Counted from the stretch's first letter, positions 24,046 to 33,702 are shown. The stretch is 44,317 bases of DNA from Pseudomonadota bacterium (GCA_018261655.1 JAGTSG010000007.1:1-44317); one strand, 5' to 3'. Translations and numbers: made by a program. Notes: generated by a model from the sequence alone, not told the origin.

Positions 24046-24531
24046 GTGAAAAGAACTTTCCAGGTCGAGCTGGACGCGATCGACAGGCGCATCCTCGACG
24101 CGCTGCAGCGGGACGGCTCATTATCCGCGGCCGACCTCGCCGGCCAACTCGGGCTGTCCACGACCACTTGCTGGCGGCGCATCCAGCAGCTCGAGCAGTC
24201 GGGGGTCATCCGGCAACGCGTGGCGATCCTCGACCGCGCCAAGCTCGGGCTCGACGTCGTGGTGTTCGTCCAGGTGCGGCTGTCAACGCAGGGACGCGAC
24301 GCCATCGCGCAGTTCGACAAGGCCATCCGTGACCGGCCCGAGGTGCTCGACTGCTACACGCTCACCGGCGAGTGGGACTTCTGCCTGCGCATCGTGACCC
24401 GCGACATGAAGGAATACGAGGCCTTCTTCCTCGACCACCTGTCGAAGATCCCGAACGTGCAGTCGGTGAACTCCTCGATCGCGGTGACGGTGGTCAAGGA
24501 GTCGACCGTGCTGCCGCTGGCGCGGGAGTGA
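24046..24531 (+). CDS. Lrp/AsnC-family transcriptional regulator (BkdR-like)
   Basis: Probable local regulator of the bkd operon; 161 residues from GTG 24046. The N-terminal winged helix-turn-helix covers residues about 8-60 (LDAIDRRILDALQRDG, LSTTTCWRRIQQLEQSGVI). The C-terminal RAM ligand-binding domain includes GEWDFCLRIV and FFLDHLSKIPNVQSVNSSI. Start choice is uncertain: ATG 24013, eleven codons earlier, is in frame, but neither has a clear Shine-Dalgarno. GTG is chosen because it gives the usual Lrp-family N-terminal length and fits the promoter-like sequence at 23986-24014. In Pseudomonas, bkdR is likewise divergent from bkdA1 and activates it; the same role here is inference. Confidence 0.88.
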   Translation: MKRTFQVELDAIDRRILDALQRDGSLSAADLAGQLGLSTTTCWRRIQQLEQSGVIRQRVAILDRAKLGLDVVVFVQVRLSTQGRDAIAQFDKAIRDRPEVLDCYTLTGEWDFCLRIVTRDMKEYEAFFLDHLSKIPNVQSVNSSIAVTVVKESTVLPLARE

Positions 24532-24555
24532 CCTGCTGCCGGCGTTCCCGGCCGG

Positions 24556-24580
24556 GCTGACGCCCATCGCGGGCGTTGGC
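24556..24580 (+). terminator. Hairpin after the Lrp-type regulator
   Basis: A 10-bp stem with two G-U pairs (GCTGACGCCC, 24556-24565; GGGCGTTGGC, 24571-24580) and a 5-base loop lies 24 bp past the regulator stop. There is no T-run, so terminator function is tentative. The rest of the 100-bp gap to the ABC genes shows no clear promoter. Confidence 0.35.
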
Positions 24581-24631
24581 GCTGGCCAGCCCCGCGCGCG
24601 ACTGTCATAGTCCCGACCGGGGTGGGGATCG

Positions 24632-25399
24632 ATGCTCGAAGTCAGGCACCTGTCGAAGTCCTTCGGCGACCGGGTCGCCGTGGCCGACGTGAGCTTCGTC
24701 GCCGAGACGGGCCGGACGCTCGGCCTGCTCGGACCGAATGGCGCCGGCAAGTCCACCATCGTCAACATCATCGCCGGCGTGCTGCGGCCCGACCGTGGCG
24801 AGGCGCGCGTCCACGGCGCGGCGGTCGACTCCGACACCAGCCCCGCCAAGCGCCTGGTGGGCTTCGTGCCCCAGGACCTCGCGCTGTACGAGGAACTCTC
24901 CGCGCTCGACAACCTGCGCCTGTTCGGCTCGCTCTACGGACTCGCCGGCGCGGAACTCGACGCGCGTGCGGCATCGGCGCTCGGCGTGGCGCGGCTTTCG
25001 GACCGTGCCCGCGACCGGGTGGAGACCTTCAGCGGCGGCATGAAGCGGCGCCTGAACATCGCGGCCGCCCTCCTGCACGAGCCGCGCGTGCTGCTGCTCG
25101 ACGAGCCGACGGTCGGCGTGGACCCGCAGAGCCGCAATGCCATCTTCGACACGCTGGCGGAGCTGCGGTCCGGCGGGATGACGCTGATCTACACGACCCA
25201 CTACATGGAGGAAGCCGAGCGGCTCTGTGACCGCATCGTGATCATCGACCATGGCCGCGTGCTGGCGGACGACACGCTGGACGGCCTCTACGCCCGGCTG
25301 CCGGCGCATGCGCGGCCCGTGCAGCAGGTGGTGACCGTGCGCCCCACGCTCGAGTCCGTGTTCCTGGAGCTGACCGGCCACCGGTTGAGGGATGACTGA
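24632..25399 (+). CDS. ABC transporter ATP-binding protein (ABC-2 exporter type)
   Basis: ATPase subunit of an exporter formed with the permease 2 bp downstream; 255 residues. Walker [10 protein letters not shown] begins at residue 34. The signature motif [17 protein letters not shown], Walker [13 protein letters not shown], and the switch histidine in [13 protein letters not shown] are all present. The sequence resembles the DrrA/NodI/CcmA-like group of drug or lipid exporters, but the substrate is not predictable. The ATG at 24632 follows GGGG. Confidence 0.93.
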   Translation: MLEVRHLSKSFGDRVAVADVSFVAETGRTLGLLGPNGAGKSTIVNIIAGVLRPDRGEARVHGAAVDSDTSPAKRLVGFVPQDLALYEELSALDNLRLFGSLYGLAGAELDARAASALGVARLSDRARDRVETFSGGMKRRLNIAAALLHEPRVLLLDEPTVGVDPQSRNAIFDTLAELRSGGMTLIYTTHYMEEAERLCDRIVIIDHGRVLADDTLDGLYARLPAHARPVQQVVTVRPTLESVFLELTGHRLRDD

Positions 25400-25401
25400 C
25401 C

Positions 25402-26706
25402 ATGACCCACCGCCTGGCTGCAATGCGTGCCCTGGTCGCCGCAGACCTGCAGATCTTCTTCCGCGACCGGCGATCGGTGATCCTCAACCTGGTGACTCCG
25501 CTCGCCATCGCGGGGCTGTTCGGGATGGTGTTCGGCGGCGGCGGTTCAGCGCCTGCCGGCAGGCTCGCCATCGCCGTCGTGGACCAGGACGGCTCCGCCA
25601 TCTCCCGGGCAGTTGCCGCGGGGCTCGCGGCCGAGAAGACGCTCGCAGTCAGTTCCCTCGACGAGCCCGCCGCGCGCGACCTCGTGCTCAAGGGCAAGGT
25701 TCGCGCCGCCGTGGTCCTGCCGCCGGGTTTCGGTGAGGCTGCCGGCCGCGCCTTCCTGCGCTCGACGGACAGGCCGCGCGTGGCGGTCCTGTACGACCCC
25801 TCACAGGCCGCCACGCTGGCGATGGTGCAGGGACTGCTGACCCAGCACGTCTTCACCGCCGTCACCGGCGAGTTGTTCAGCGGCGACGGCGGCACACGCC
25901 TGATCGACGAGTCGCTCGCAAGCCTCGACACGCAGGGGACCGACGCGGCCGTGACCGCGGACCTGCGCGAGCTGCTGACCCGCGCCCGCAGCCTGAATGA
26001 GCGCAACCGGTCGCAGGGCGGCGCCGGGACCGCGTCCGGCGGCGGACTCTCCGTGCCGTTCGAGGTGGGCGACGAGCCGGTCACCTCGGGCAGCACGCCC
26101 TACAACGCCTACGCCCACGCCACCGCCGGCATGGGCGTGCAGTTCATCCTGATGATGGGCATCGAGGCGGGCGTTGGCCTGCTGCTGCTGCGCCGGCGCG
26201 GGCTGTGGCTGCGGCTCAAGGCAGCGCCACTCGCGCGCGGAACGCTGCTGACGGCGCGGGTCGTGTCCGCCGCGCTGATGTCCCTGGTCATGCTCGCCGT
26301 GCTCTACGGCGGCGCGACCCTGCTCCTCGGCGTGCGGGTCGACGGCAGCCTCGCGGGTTTCCTCGGCATCGCGGTCGCCTTTGCGCTGACCACCGCCGCC
26401 TTCGGCCTGCTGATTGCCGCGCTCGGCGGTACCCCCGAGGCCACGCGCGGGCTGGCCATTTTCGCGACCCTGGTCATGGTCCTGCTCGGCGGCGGCTGGG
26501 TGCCCTCGTTCCTCTTCCCGGCCTGGCTGCAACAGGCGAGCCTCGCCCTGCCCACGAGCTGGGCCATCGGCGGGTTCGAGGCCATGACCTGGCGTGGCCT
26601 GGGCCTGGCCGAGGCGCTGCCCACGATCGGCGCCCTGCTCGCATTCACGACCGTGTTCCTCGTCATCGCCGTGTGGCGGTTCCGCTGGGACGTGGCGTCT
26701 CGCTAG
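25402..26706 (+). CDS. ABC-2 type transporter permease
   Basis: Membrane subunit partnering the preceding ATPase; 434 residues. One membrane helix lies near residues 29-45. A large extracytoplasmic domain follows (about 50-240), typical of the ABC-2 YhgE/NatB-like fold. A cluster of hydrophobic segments then spans about residues 245-425. MGIEAGVGLLLLRRRGLWLRLKAAPL matches the conserved cytoplasmic coupling region (position about 253-278). GAG-rich bases precede the ATG at 25402. The last 44 bases overlap the convergent gene behind it. The substrate is unknown; nearby glycosyltransferases are on the other strand, so a link is not implied. Confidence 0.88.
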   Translation: MTHRLAAMRALVAADLQIFFRDRRSVILNLVTPLAIAGLFGMVFGGGGSAPAGRLAIAVVDQDGSAISRAVAAGLAAEKTLAVSSLDEPAARDLVLKGKVRAAVVLPPGFGEAAGRAFLRSTDRPRVAVLYDPSQAATLAMVQGLLTQHVFTAVTGELFSGDGGTRLIDESLASLDTQGTDAAVTADLRELLTRARSLNERNRSQGGAGTASGGGLSVPFEVGDEPVTSGSTPYNAYAHATAGMGVQFILMMGIEAGVGLLLLRRRGLWLRLKAAPLARGTLLTARVVSAALMSLVMLAVLYGGATLLLGVRVDGSLAGFLGIAVAFALTTAAFGLLIAALGGTPEATRGLAIFATLVMVLLGGGWVPSFLFPAWLQQASLALPTSWAIGGFEAMTWRGLGLAEALPTIGALLAFTTVFLVIAVWRFRWDVASR

Positions 26707-27970
26707 GCGGCGGGACCGCCGGGGCCCTCGTCCCTGCGCCAGGCGCGTCGTCGGGCAGTCGCCACAGGCGCCACGCGATGGTCGCGAAGGCCGCGAGCAA
26801 GAGCAGGTTGCGCAGGATGGTGATCGCGAGCGCCGCCGGGTCCATCGCAACGAGGCGCCAGTAGAGCGCCGGGAACTCGACGTGGGTCAGCAGCAGCACG
26901 AGGCCACCCACGATGGCGAGGACCCGGTCGCGCGTTGCGACCAGCGTCCAGGCCGGCAGCAGCCAGATGAAGTACTGCGGCGAGAGCACCTTGCTGCAGC
27001 TCACCAGCGCCAGCAGGAGCGCCAGGACGGCCAGCACCGGGTCGTCAGCCGTCGCGGCGACGCGCGCACGGCGCCGCCAGATCAGGCCATAGACACCGGC
27101 GACGGCGAGCAACGTCAGCGGCCCGGACGCCGCCGCTGCGATGCCCGCGCCCGGAGCGACGAGGCTCTGGGAGCCATGGCTTTGGCCAACATGCGCCCAG
27201 TCCGCGCCCAGCAACTGCCCGAGCAGCATCGGCGTGCCGAGTACGCTCTCGATCTGCAGGGGCCGCTCCATGTGATAGCGGAAGACATGCCAGACACCGG
27301 CCGGGTCCGGCGGCAGACAGGCGACGAAAGGGATGACCGCGGCGACGGTGAAGGCAAGGACGGGTTTCCACCACAGCCGCGGCTCGCCCACCAGCAGCAG
27401 GACCAGGGGCAGCAGGGCCGCCGGTGTGAACTTGAGCGCGAAGCCGACACCGACGACCAGCGCCGCCGCCGTGTACCAGCGCCGGACCAGGCACAGCAAT
27501 GCGCCCGCGACGACCAGCGCCACCGCCGCGTCATAGCGGTTCACGACGATCGCGCCGGTGAGTGCGACGCCCAAGGGAAACAGCAGCGCCGCGACCCACG
27601 CCCGCCCCTCACCCGGCCACAGGTACCGTGCCGCGAGAACCGTCAGCGCGGCGGTGAGAAGCGTCAGCAGGGACATCCACGCGCCGAACCAGGCCGCATA
27701 GTCCGCGGCATCGCCCACGTGACCTGGCAGCCGGAACAGCAGCATGGCGAGCGGCGGATACTCGACGAGGAAGCTTCCGGTGAATGGCACTTCCCCGCCC
27801 GCCATTCGCGACGCGTAGTAGTGGTAGAGGGGGATGTCGCTGACGTCGTGCAGGCCGTACCACAGGTTAGGCAGCACCACGGCGAGAACGAGCGTCGTCA
27901 GGAGGACGGCCAGGGTCACGGCGGCCACCGACCCGGCGCGAAGTCGCTCGTGACTGAACCGTGAAACCAT
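26663..27970 (-). CDS. Polytopic GT87/DUF2029-type glycosyltransferase (GT-C fold)
   Basis: Integral membrane protein of 435 residues, probably transferring a sugar from a polyprenyl-phosphate donor on the periplasmic face. It has many hydrophobic helices. A short loop after the first helix holds SDIPLYHYYASRMAGGEVPF and an acidic/aromatic EYPP segment (VEYPPLAMLLFRLPG), typical of the GT87 alpha-mannosyltransferase-like family. KFTPAALLPLVLLL and SCSKVLSPQYFIWLLP are further family matches. The ATG at 27970 is chosen because upstream codons in the open frame are non-coding in character. It is 104 bp downstream of the GT2-GtrA gene, which could make its lipid-linked donor. Acceptor and sugar are unknown. 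Confidence 0.8.
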   Translation of the reverse strand: MVSRFSHERLRAGSVAAVTLAVLLTTLVLAVVLPNLWYGLHDVSDIPLYHYYASRMAGGEVPFTGSFLVEYPPLAMLLFRLPGHVGDAADYAAWFGAWMSLLTLLTAALTVLAARYLWPGEGRAWVAALLFPLGVALTGAIVVNRYDAAVALVVAGALLCLVRRWYTAAALVVGVGFALKFTPAALLPLVLLLVGEPRLWWKPVLAFTVAAVIPFVACLPPDPAGVWHVFRYHMERPLQIESVLGTPMLLGQLLGADWAHVGQSHGSQSLVAPGAGIAAAASGPLTLLAVAGVYGLIWRRRARVAATADDPVLAVLALLLALVSCSKVLSPQYFIWLLPAWTLVATRDRVLAIVGGLVLLLTHVEFPALYWRLVAMDPAALAITILRNLLLLAAFATIAWRLWRLPDDAPGAGTRAPAVPPPSETPRPSGTATRR

Positions 27971-28074
27971 CGTGCGTCCCGCAATCACGTCTGCGGCCGA
28001 TGCCGCCGTTGAGTGAGAAGGCGCCGCCAGTGCTGGCGCCCGCCGGCCGGCTGCGACCTGGCCGTGAGCCGGTG

Positions 28075-29178
28075 TCAGGCCGCCCTGTCCTTCCGGCCCC
28101 AGGTATAGAGCTGCGTGATCACGTAGTTCCACACCGCGCCCACCAGCACGCCGGCGAGCGCGGCCAGGAACCAGGTCGTCGCCGACTCGAACAGGTAGGA
28201 CGCGATCCCGACGTTGGCCAGCGCGCCGACGGAGCAGGCGAGCATGAAGCTCGCGAGGCCGCGCCACCAGGCCCAGCCGGTGAGGCGCCGGTCACGATAG
28301 GTGAGGATGTTGTTCACGGCGAAGTTGAACACCATGGCCGTCGCGGTAGCGGCTGACTGGGCCACGGTGAATCCCAGCCCGAACCCCTTCAGGAACAGCG
28401 TCAGCGCGGCCATGTGGACGAAGACGCCGAGGCCGCCGACGATCGCAAACGCCAGGAACCGCACCGGCACGTAGCGGCCGACCGTCTTGTCGGCCAGCAG
28501 CATCCCGTACTCCCAGACCACCAGTTCGTCGAGCTTGCTCTCGCCCGCGTAGCGGCTGCGAAACGTGAACGGGACCTCGGCGACGCGCAGGCCCGGCGGG
28601 GCGCTGGCGAGGATGTCGAGCAGGATCTTGAAGCCGAGGCCCGACAGGCGACGCACCGATGCGTCGAGGACTTCCCGGCGCAACATGAAGAAGCCGCTCA
28701 TGGGATCCGACACGTCCTGCCTGAGCACCCATTGTCCCACGCGGGTCGCAAGCCGGCTCATGCCGGCCCGCTGGCGGTCCCAGTCGCCGGTGCTGCCGCC
28801 CTGCGAGTAGCGCGTGCCCACCACGAGGTCCGCGCTGCCCAGTTTCAGCTGCTCCAGCATGCGCGGCAGGACGGCTTCGTCGTGCTGCAGGTCGGCATCC
28901 ATGACCGCGATGTACGGTGCGCCGGAGGCCAGCATGCCCTCGATGCAGGCAGAGGACAGCCCGCGCCTGCCCACGCGCTGCACGCAGCGCACCCGCGGGT
29001 CGATCCGCGCGATCGAACGCACGAGCGCAGCGGTCTCGTCCGGGGAATCGTCGTCCACGAACACGGCTTCCCAGCCCGATTCGCCCAGCACGGCCTGCAG
29101 CCGGGCGAGCAGCTCGCGCACGTTGGCGGCCTCGTTGAACGTCGGCACGACAACTGAAAGCTCCAGGCTCGATGGCAT
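28075..29178 (-). CDS. Family 2 glycosyltransferase with C-terminal GtrA domain (DPM1-like)
   Basis: A fusion of 367 residues. Residues 1-230 are a polyprenol-phosphate mannosyl/glucosyltransferase: SVVVPTFNEAANV, FVDDDSPDET, the metal/donor motif MDADLQHDE, and GTRYSQGG. Residues 240-365 form four hydrophobic helices of the GtrA type (FAIVGGLGVFVHMAAL, FNFAVNNILTYRDR), thought to help flip lipid-linked sugars. It probably makes a polyprenyl-phosphate hexose for the GT-C-type proteins encoded on both sides. The ATG at 29178 aligns with the domain start; the Shine-Dalgarno is weak. Confidence 0.88.
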   Translation of the reverse strand: MPSSLELSVVVPTFNEAANVRELLARLQAVLGESGWEAVFVDDDSPDETAALVRSIARIDPRVRCVQRVGRRGLSSACIEGMLASGAPYIAVMDADLQHDEAVLPRMLEQLKLGSADLVVGTRYSQGGSTGDWDRQRAGMSRLATRVGQWVLRQDVSDPMSGFFMLRREVLDASVRRLSGLGFKILLDILASAPPGLRVAEVPFTFRSRYAGESKLDELVVWEYGMLLADKTVGRYVPVRFLAFAIVGGLGVFVHMAALTLFLKGFGLGFTVAQSAATATAMVFNFAVNNILTYRDRRLTGWAWWRGLASFMLACSVGALANVGIASYLFESATTWFLAALAGVLVGAVWNYVITQLYTWGRKDRAA

Positions 29179-29349
29179 CGCGCCGCCCGTTGTACCGGGA
29201 TGTCCCCGTGATGGCCCCGGAACATACCTCAACGGCCCGGCCCCAGCCACCGCGGAAAGCCGGCGGCGCAGGGCCATCGGCCAGACATGGCGGAGGCCGT
29301 CCGGCACATGCCATGATGCGGCCAGACCAGGGACCCACCGAGCCAGCGC

Positions 29350-31554
29350 ATGAACCCCGGCCGCCCGCCGCGCGAGTCCGCAGCCCTCACGCGCTACCTG
29401 CCGTTCGTCCTAGTCGTGGCCGCGTGCCTGTTCAACCTGGTGGCCTACCAGACCGAGCTGCGCGACGCCGCGCCACGCATCAACGACGACGTCTTTCACC
29501 TCGGCCTGATCGAGCGCATGAACGCGGCCTGGGACGCGGGCGGCGACCCGCTCGACACCTGGGTCGGGTACTGGGGACAGGGATTCGCGGTGCTGCGGTA
29601 TTACCAGCACTTGCCCCACCTGGCCGTCGTCCTCGTCCACCGGTTGCTGGGCGGAGCGGTCCCGCTGGCGACGCTCTACGACGGCGCACGCCTGCTGCTG
29701 CTCGTCCTGTTGCCGCTCAGCTTCTACGCCGGCAGCCGCCGCCTCGGCGCGACGCCGATGACCGCGGCCTGCATCGCGCTCTGCACGCCCCTGCTGGGAG
29801 CCGATTTCTCGCAGCGCCATTTCCTCGGCTTCCAGCCCGCGACCTTCCTCTGGTCAGGGGGAGGCCTCTACACGCAGCTCGCGGCGATAGCCCTCCTGCC
29901 GATCGCGCTCGGGACGGTCTCGCAGGCCGCGCTCGAGGGTCGCCGTTTTGCGCCGGCCATCGCCTTGCTCAGCGCGACCTGGCTGTCGCACCTCGTCCTC
30001 GGCTACATCGCCTGCCTGCTGGGCGCCGCCATCCTGCTGCGCCCCGAGTCGCGGGGGCGCCGCGGGCGGGTGCTCCTGCGCCTCGGCTTCATCTACCTCG
30101 GCGTCGCCGTCGTCGCGTCCTACCTGCTGCTGCCCTCGGTGCTGGAGTCCCAATGGCTCTCCCGTTCGGTCTGGGAACCGGCGGAATACTGGGACTCATT
30201 CGGCGCCCCGCGCGTCCTCGCGTTCCTGGTCACGGGCGGGCTGCTGGACGGCCGCCGCATCCCGGTGCTGACGATCCTCGCCGGGGCCGGCGCGCTGTGG
30301 GCGGCGGTGTCCTGCCTGCCGCGACGGCGCCGGGCGGATCACGGATTCGTCGTTGCCGCGCTGGGGATGTCGGTGATCGGGCTCACGCTCTACTTCGGTC
30401 GCCCGACCTGGGGCGGCGCGCTGGACTTGCTGCCCTTCTCGGGCAACCTGCCGTTCCATCGCTTCATCTGCGCGGTTCAGCTGGGCGGCATCCTGCTCGC
30501 CGGCCTTGCCCTGTCGCGCCTCGCCGAGCTGCTGTCATGGTCGCGCGATGCCACCCGCCTCGGCCTGGCCGTCGCCGCGATGCTCGTCATCCTCGGGCCC
30601 GCCATCGTGTCGACGACCGGGCTGGCCCTGCGGAACACGCAATGGAGGCAGGAAGCCGCCGCGGCGCGCGCCGCGGCGGAGGCGCCACTCGAACGCGCGC
30701 TGGCGGATTTCGCCGCGCTGGATCGCGACGCGCCGGGACGCGGCTATGCCGGCACGAGCTGGGACTGGGGCCGGGACTTCAAGGTGGGCGGCGCGCAGGT
30801 CTATCACAGCTGGTCGGGCCACGACCTGCCGGCCATCAGCTACATGTACCACACCATGGGCCTGGCCTCGGACCTGGAGCCGTCATTCGACCCTTCGCGA
30901 CGAGATCACTACGAGCTCTTCAACGTGCGCTACCTGGTCGCCGACGATGCGCGCCGGCTGCCGTCCTTCGTGCAGCGGCGCGTGGCGGCGCCCGGGCTGG
31001 TCTCGGGACTGGTCGACACCGGAGGCTACTTCGGCATCGCCCGCAGCGTCGCCTACTTCCCGTACCCGCGGGGCAGCAGGCGCGCGCTGCTCGACTTCAA
31101 CCGCGCGTTCGTCAGCAGCGACTGGCACTCGAAGGGCCACTTCGTGCGCATCGGCTGGCGCGACGGCGACGCCGCCGCCGCGGACGAACTGGCGCTGGCC
31201 GCCGGTTCGGCGCTGGTGCCTGGCGGTTTCCCCGGGCGGGATGCGCCGCGGGGAACGGTCCTCTCGAGCAGCGGCGGCGGCGATCGCTACGCCGCCCGGG
31301 TCCGCCTGGACGATGCGGCGTACATCCTGTTCAGGATGAGCTACCACCCGAACTGGCGTGCCGAGCTCGACGGCGAGCCCGCCGCGACCGTGATGCTCGC
31401 GCCGGGTTACGCCGGGGTCCGCGCAGCGCCGGGTGAACACACGCTGGTGATGACCTACCATCCGCCGCCCTGGAACCGCGCCCTGCTGTGGACGGGCCTC
31501 GCGTGCCTCATCCTGATCGCCGTCGCGGACCGGTGGCGCCGGAGCTCCAGCTAG
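29350..31554 (+). CDS. Large multi-pass membrane protein, YfhO / GT-C-like, function unknown
   Basis: 734 residues. After an N-terminal membrane helix, a loop carries RINDDVFHLGLIERMN, a GT-C-like acidic pair. About ten hydrophobic segments follow up to residue about 430. The C-terminal 300 residues are soluble and probably periplasmic, with FNVRYLVADD and YHPNWRAELDGEPAATV segments like those ending YfhO-family proteins. It may transfer a sugar from a polyprenyl phosphate made by the divergent GT2-GtrA protein; this is inference from fold and neighbourhood. No exact family assignment is possible from sequence alone. Its stop codon overlaps the stop codon of convergent phhA. Confidence 0.7.
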   Translation: MNPGRPPRESAALTRYLPFVLVVAACLFNLVAYQTELRDAAPRINDDVFHLGLIERMNAAWDAGGDPLDTWVGYWGQGFAVLRYYQHLPHLAVVLVHRLLGGAVPLATLYDGARLLLLVLLPLSFYAGSRRLGATPMTAACIALCTPLLGADFSQRHFLGFQPATFLWSGGGLYTQLAAIALLPIALGTVSQAALEGRRFAPAIALLSATWLSHLVLGYIACLLGAAILLRPESRGRRGRVLLRLGFIYLGVAVVASYLLLPSVLESQWLSRSVWEPAEYWDSFGAPRVLAFLVTGGLLDGRRIPVLTILAGAGALWAAVSCLPRRRRADHGFVVAALGMSVIGLTLYFGRPTWGGALDLLPFSGNLPFHRFICAVQLGGILLAGLALSRLAELLSWSRDATRLGLAVAAMLVILGPAIVSTTGLALRNTQWRQEAAAARAAAEAPLERALADFAALDRDAPGRGYAGTSWDWGRDFKVGGAQVYHSWSGHDLPAISYMYHTMGLASDLEPSFDPSRRDHYELFNVRYLVADDARRLPSFVQRRVAAPGLVSGLVDTGGYFGIARSVAYFPYPRGSRRALLDFNRAFVSSDWHSKGHFVRIGWRDGDAAAADELALAAGSALVPGGFPGRDAPRGTVLSSSGGGDRYAARVRLDDAAYILFRMSYHPNWRAELDGEPAATVMLAPGYAGVRAAPGEHTLVMTYHPPPWNRALLWTGLACLILIAVADRWRRSSS

Positions 31555-32477
31555 ACCGGCTTCGCGCCCGACCCGCGCCCGCCGCGCAGTTCGTACTCCT
31601 GCGTGCCGCGGTGGTAGATGTGATCGGTGTCGAGCGCGGCGGTCTTGGCGTACTGGAAGCCGGGCGCGAGCGACTCGTAGATCGGCTCGAAGCCGCGCTG
31701 CTCGGTCAGGTGGAACAGCTCGCGGAACGACTCGATCACGAAGTACGTCGCCTGCAGGTCGGAGATCGTGTAGTCGGTGCGCATGACGCGGTCCACGTTG
31801 AGGTGGATGCGGTTCGGCGAGGCGCCCTCGGTCGAGAACACCGTCTCGGTCGGCCCGGAGAGGATGCCGGCGCCGTAGATGCGCAGCTGATCGTCCTCCA
31901 GGATCAGGCCGAACTCCACCGTGTACCAGTAGAGCGCGGACAGCGCCTTGAGGCGGTTGTACTTCAGCGCCTTCCACCCCGCCCGGCCGTAGGCCTCCAT
32001 GTAGTTCGCGAACACCGGGTCTGTCAGCAACGGCACGTGCCCGAACACGTCGTGGAAGACGTCGGGCTCCTTGATGTACTCGAACTCCTCGCGCGTGCGG
32101 ATGAAGTTGCCGGCCGGGAAGCGGCGGTTGGCCAGGTGGTAGTAGAAGACGTGGTCCGGGATCAGCATCGGCACCGGCACCACCGACCATCCGGTCAGGC
32201 CCCCCAGCTCCTCGCTGATCTCGTTGAAGTCCGGCACGCCGCCCCGCCCCAGGTCGAGCCGCTCGAGGCCGTGCAGAAACTCCCGGCAGGCATGCCCGGG
32301 CATCAGCGCGATCTGGCGCTCATAGAGGTCGTCCCAGATGCGGTGCTCGTCGGCGCTGTACCGGCGCTGCGCCCGCTCGAGCCAGTCGTCGCCGAGTCCG
32401 GCCGGCCTCTTGAGCGGCGCCACGTACACCGAGGGCGGCAGCGCCGGGATACGCGAGTAGTCGAATGGGGTTGTCAT
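31551..32477 (-). CDS. phhA: Phenylalanine 4-hydroxylase
   Basis: Pterin- and iron-dependent hydroxylation of phenylalanine to tyrosine, the entry to phenylalanine catabolism; 308 residues. The iron ligands are visible: His142 and His147 in FHDVFGHVPLL and Glu188 in YWYTVEFGL. The ATG at 32477 is chosen because the family begins near here; there is no Shine-Dalgarno, and a -10-like TATAGT ends 8 bases upstream, suggesting a leaderless mRNA. The pterin recycling partner PhhB is not in the window. The tyrosine phenol-lyase gene lies 1.7 kb away on the plus strand, so the product may be passed on to phenol and pyruvate (inference). Confidence 0.95.
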   Translation of the reverse strand: MTTPFDYSRIPALPPSVYVAPLKRPAGLGDDWLERAQRRYSADEHRIWDDLYERQIALMPGHACREFLHGLERLDLGRGGVPDFNEISEELGGLTGWSVVPVPMLIPDHVFYYHLANRRFPAGNFIRTREEFEYIKEPDVFHDVFGHVPLLTDPVFANYMEAYGRAGWKALKYNRLKALSALYWYTVEFGLILEDDQLRIYGAGILSGPTETVFSTEGASPNRIHLNVDRVMRTDYTISDLQATYFVIESFRELFHLTEQRGFEPIYESLAPGFQYAKTAALDTDHIYHRGTQEYELRGGRGSGAKPV

Positions 32478-32484
32478 GGCCGCA

Positions 32485-32494
32485 ACTATACAAT
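32485..32494. promoter_or_regulatory. Overlapping divergent -10-like boxes between phhA and the EEP gene
   Basis: The 23-bp spacer holds TATAGT on minus (32490 to 32485, 5 of 6 to consensus) and TACAAT on plus (32489-32494, 5 of 6). The plus box ends 6 bases before ATG 32501; the minus box ends about 7 bases before ATG 32477. Transcription from either would start at or next to the start codon. Neither gene has a Shine-Dalgarno, and no clear -35 was found. Confidence 0.45.
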
Positions 32495-32500
32495 GGCGGC

Positions 32501-33702
32501 ATGGGCCGCATTCTCGTCGTGCTGTCGTGTTGCATCGCAATGGCGGCCAGCGCCGGGGACTCCCCCGTCACGGTGCGGTTCGCGAGCTTCAACGTCTCCC
32601 TCTTCCGCGATCGCGAAGGCGGGCTGCGGTCCGAGCTGGAGGACCCGGCCGCGCCGCAGGCGCGGGCGGCCGCCGCCGTCCTGCAGGAAGTCCGTCCGGA
32701 CGTCATCCTGCTCAACGAGTTCGACTGGGACGCCGAGGGCCGCTCGGCCGCTTTGTTCCGCAGGAATTTCCTCGAGGTCGGACAGGAGGGCCGGCAGCCG
32801 GTCGAGTACCCCTACGCGTACGTCGCCGAGACGAACACGGGCATACCTTCCGGGCACGACCTCGATCGCGACGGCCTGGTCGCCACGATCCCGGGCACGC
32901 GCGCCTGGGGCGGCGACGCGTTCGGCTTCGGGCAGTTTCGCGGGCAGTACGGCTTCGTCGTCCTGTCGCGCTTTCCGATCCTGGCGGACGGGGTCCGGAG
33001 TTTCCGCCTGCTGCGGTGGCGCGACCTGCCGGGCGCCGCGATCCCGGAAGGCTGGTATGCCCCGGCCGCGCTGGAGGCACTGCGCCTGTCGTCGAAGAAC
33101 CACGTGGACGTGCCGATCCGGATCGGCGAGCGCGTGGTCCACCTGCTGGCCAGCCATCCCACGCCGCCGACGTTCGATGGCCCGGAGGATCGCAACGGCG
33201 CGCGCAACGCGGACGAGATCCGCTTCTGGTCCCTCTACCTGGATCGCGCCGGCGGATGGCTCACCGACGACCAGGGGCGCGCCGGCGGCCTCCGCGGCGA
33301 CTCCTTCGTCATCGCCGGCGACCTGAACTCCGACCCGCTGGACGGGGACTCGCGCCATGCCGCGATCCGCGCTCTGCTCGCCCATCCGCGGCTGCAGGGC
33401 ACTCCCGCGCCACGCAGCGCCGGCGGCGCCGAGCAGGCCCGCCTCCAGGGCGGCGCCAACGCCGCGCAAGCGGGAGACCCCGCCGAGGACACCGCCGATT
33501 TCGACGACCGCAGCGTCGGCAACCTCCGGCTCGACTACGTGCTGCCGTCGGTCGACCTCCCGATCGTCGGCGGCGGTGTCTACTGGCCGGCAGCGTCCGG
33601 TCCGGGTTTCGAGCTCGTCGGGACCTATCCCTTCCCGGTGTCCGATCATCGGCTGGTCTGGGTCGATATCCGCCTGTACGCTGCGATGAAACGAGGTGAG
33701 GA

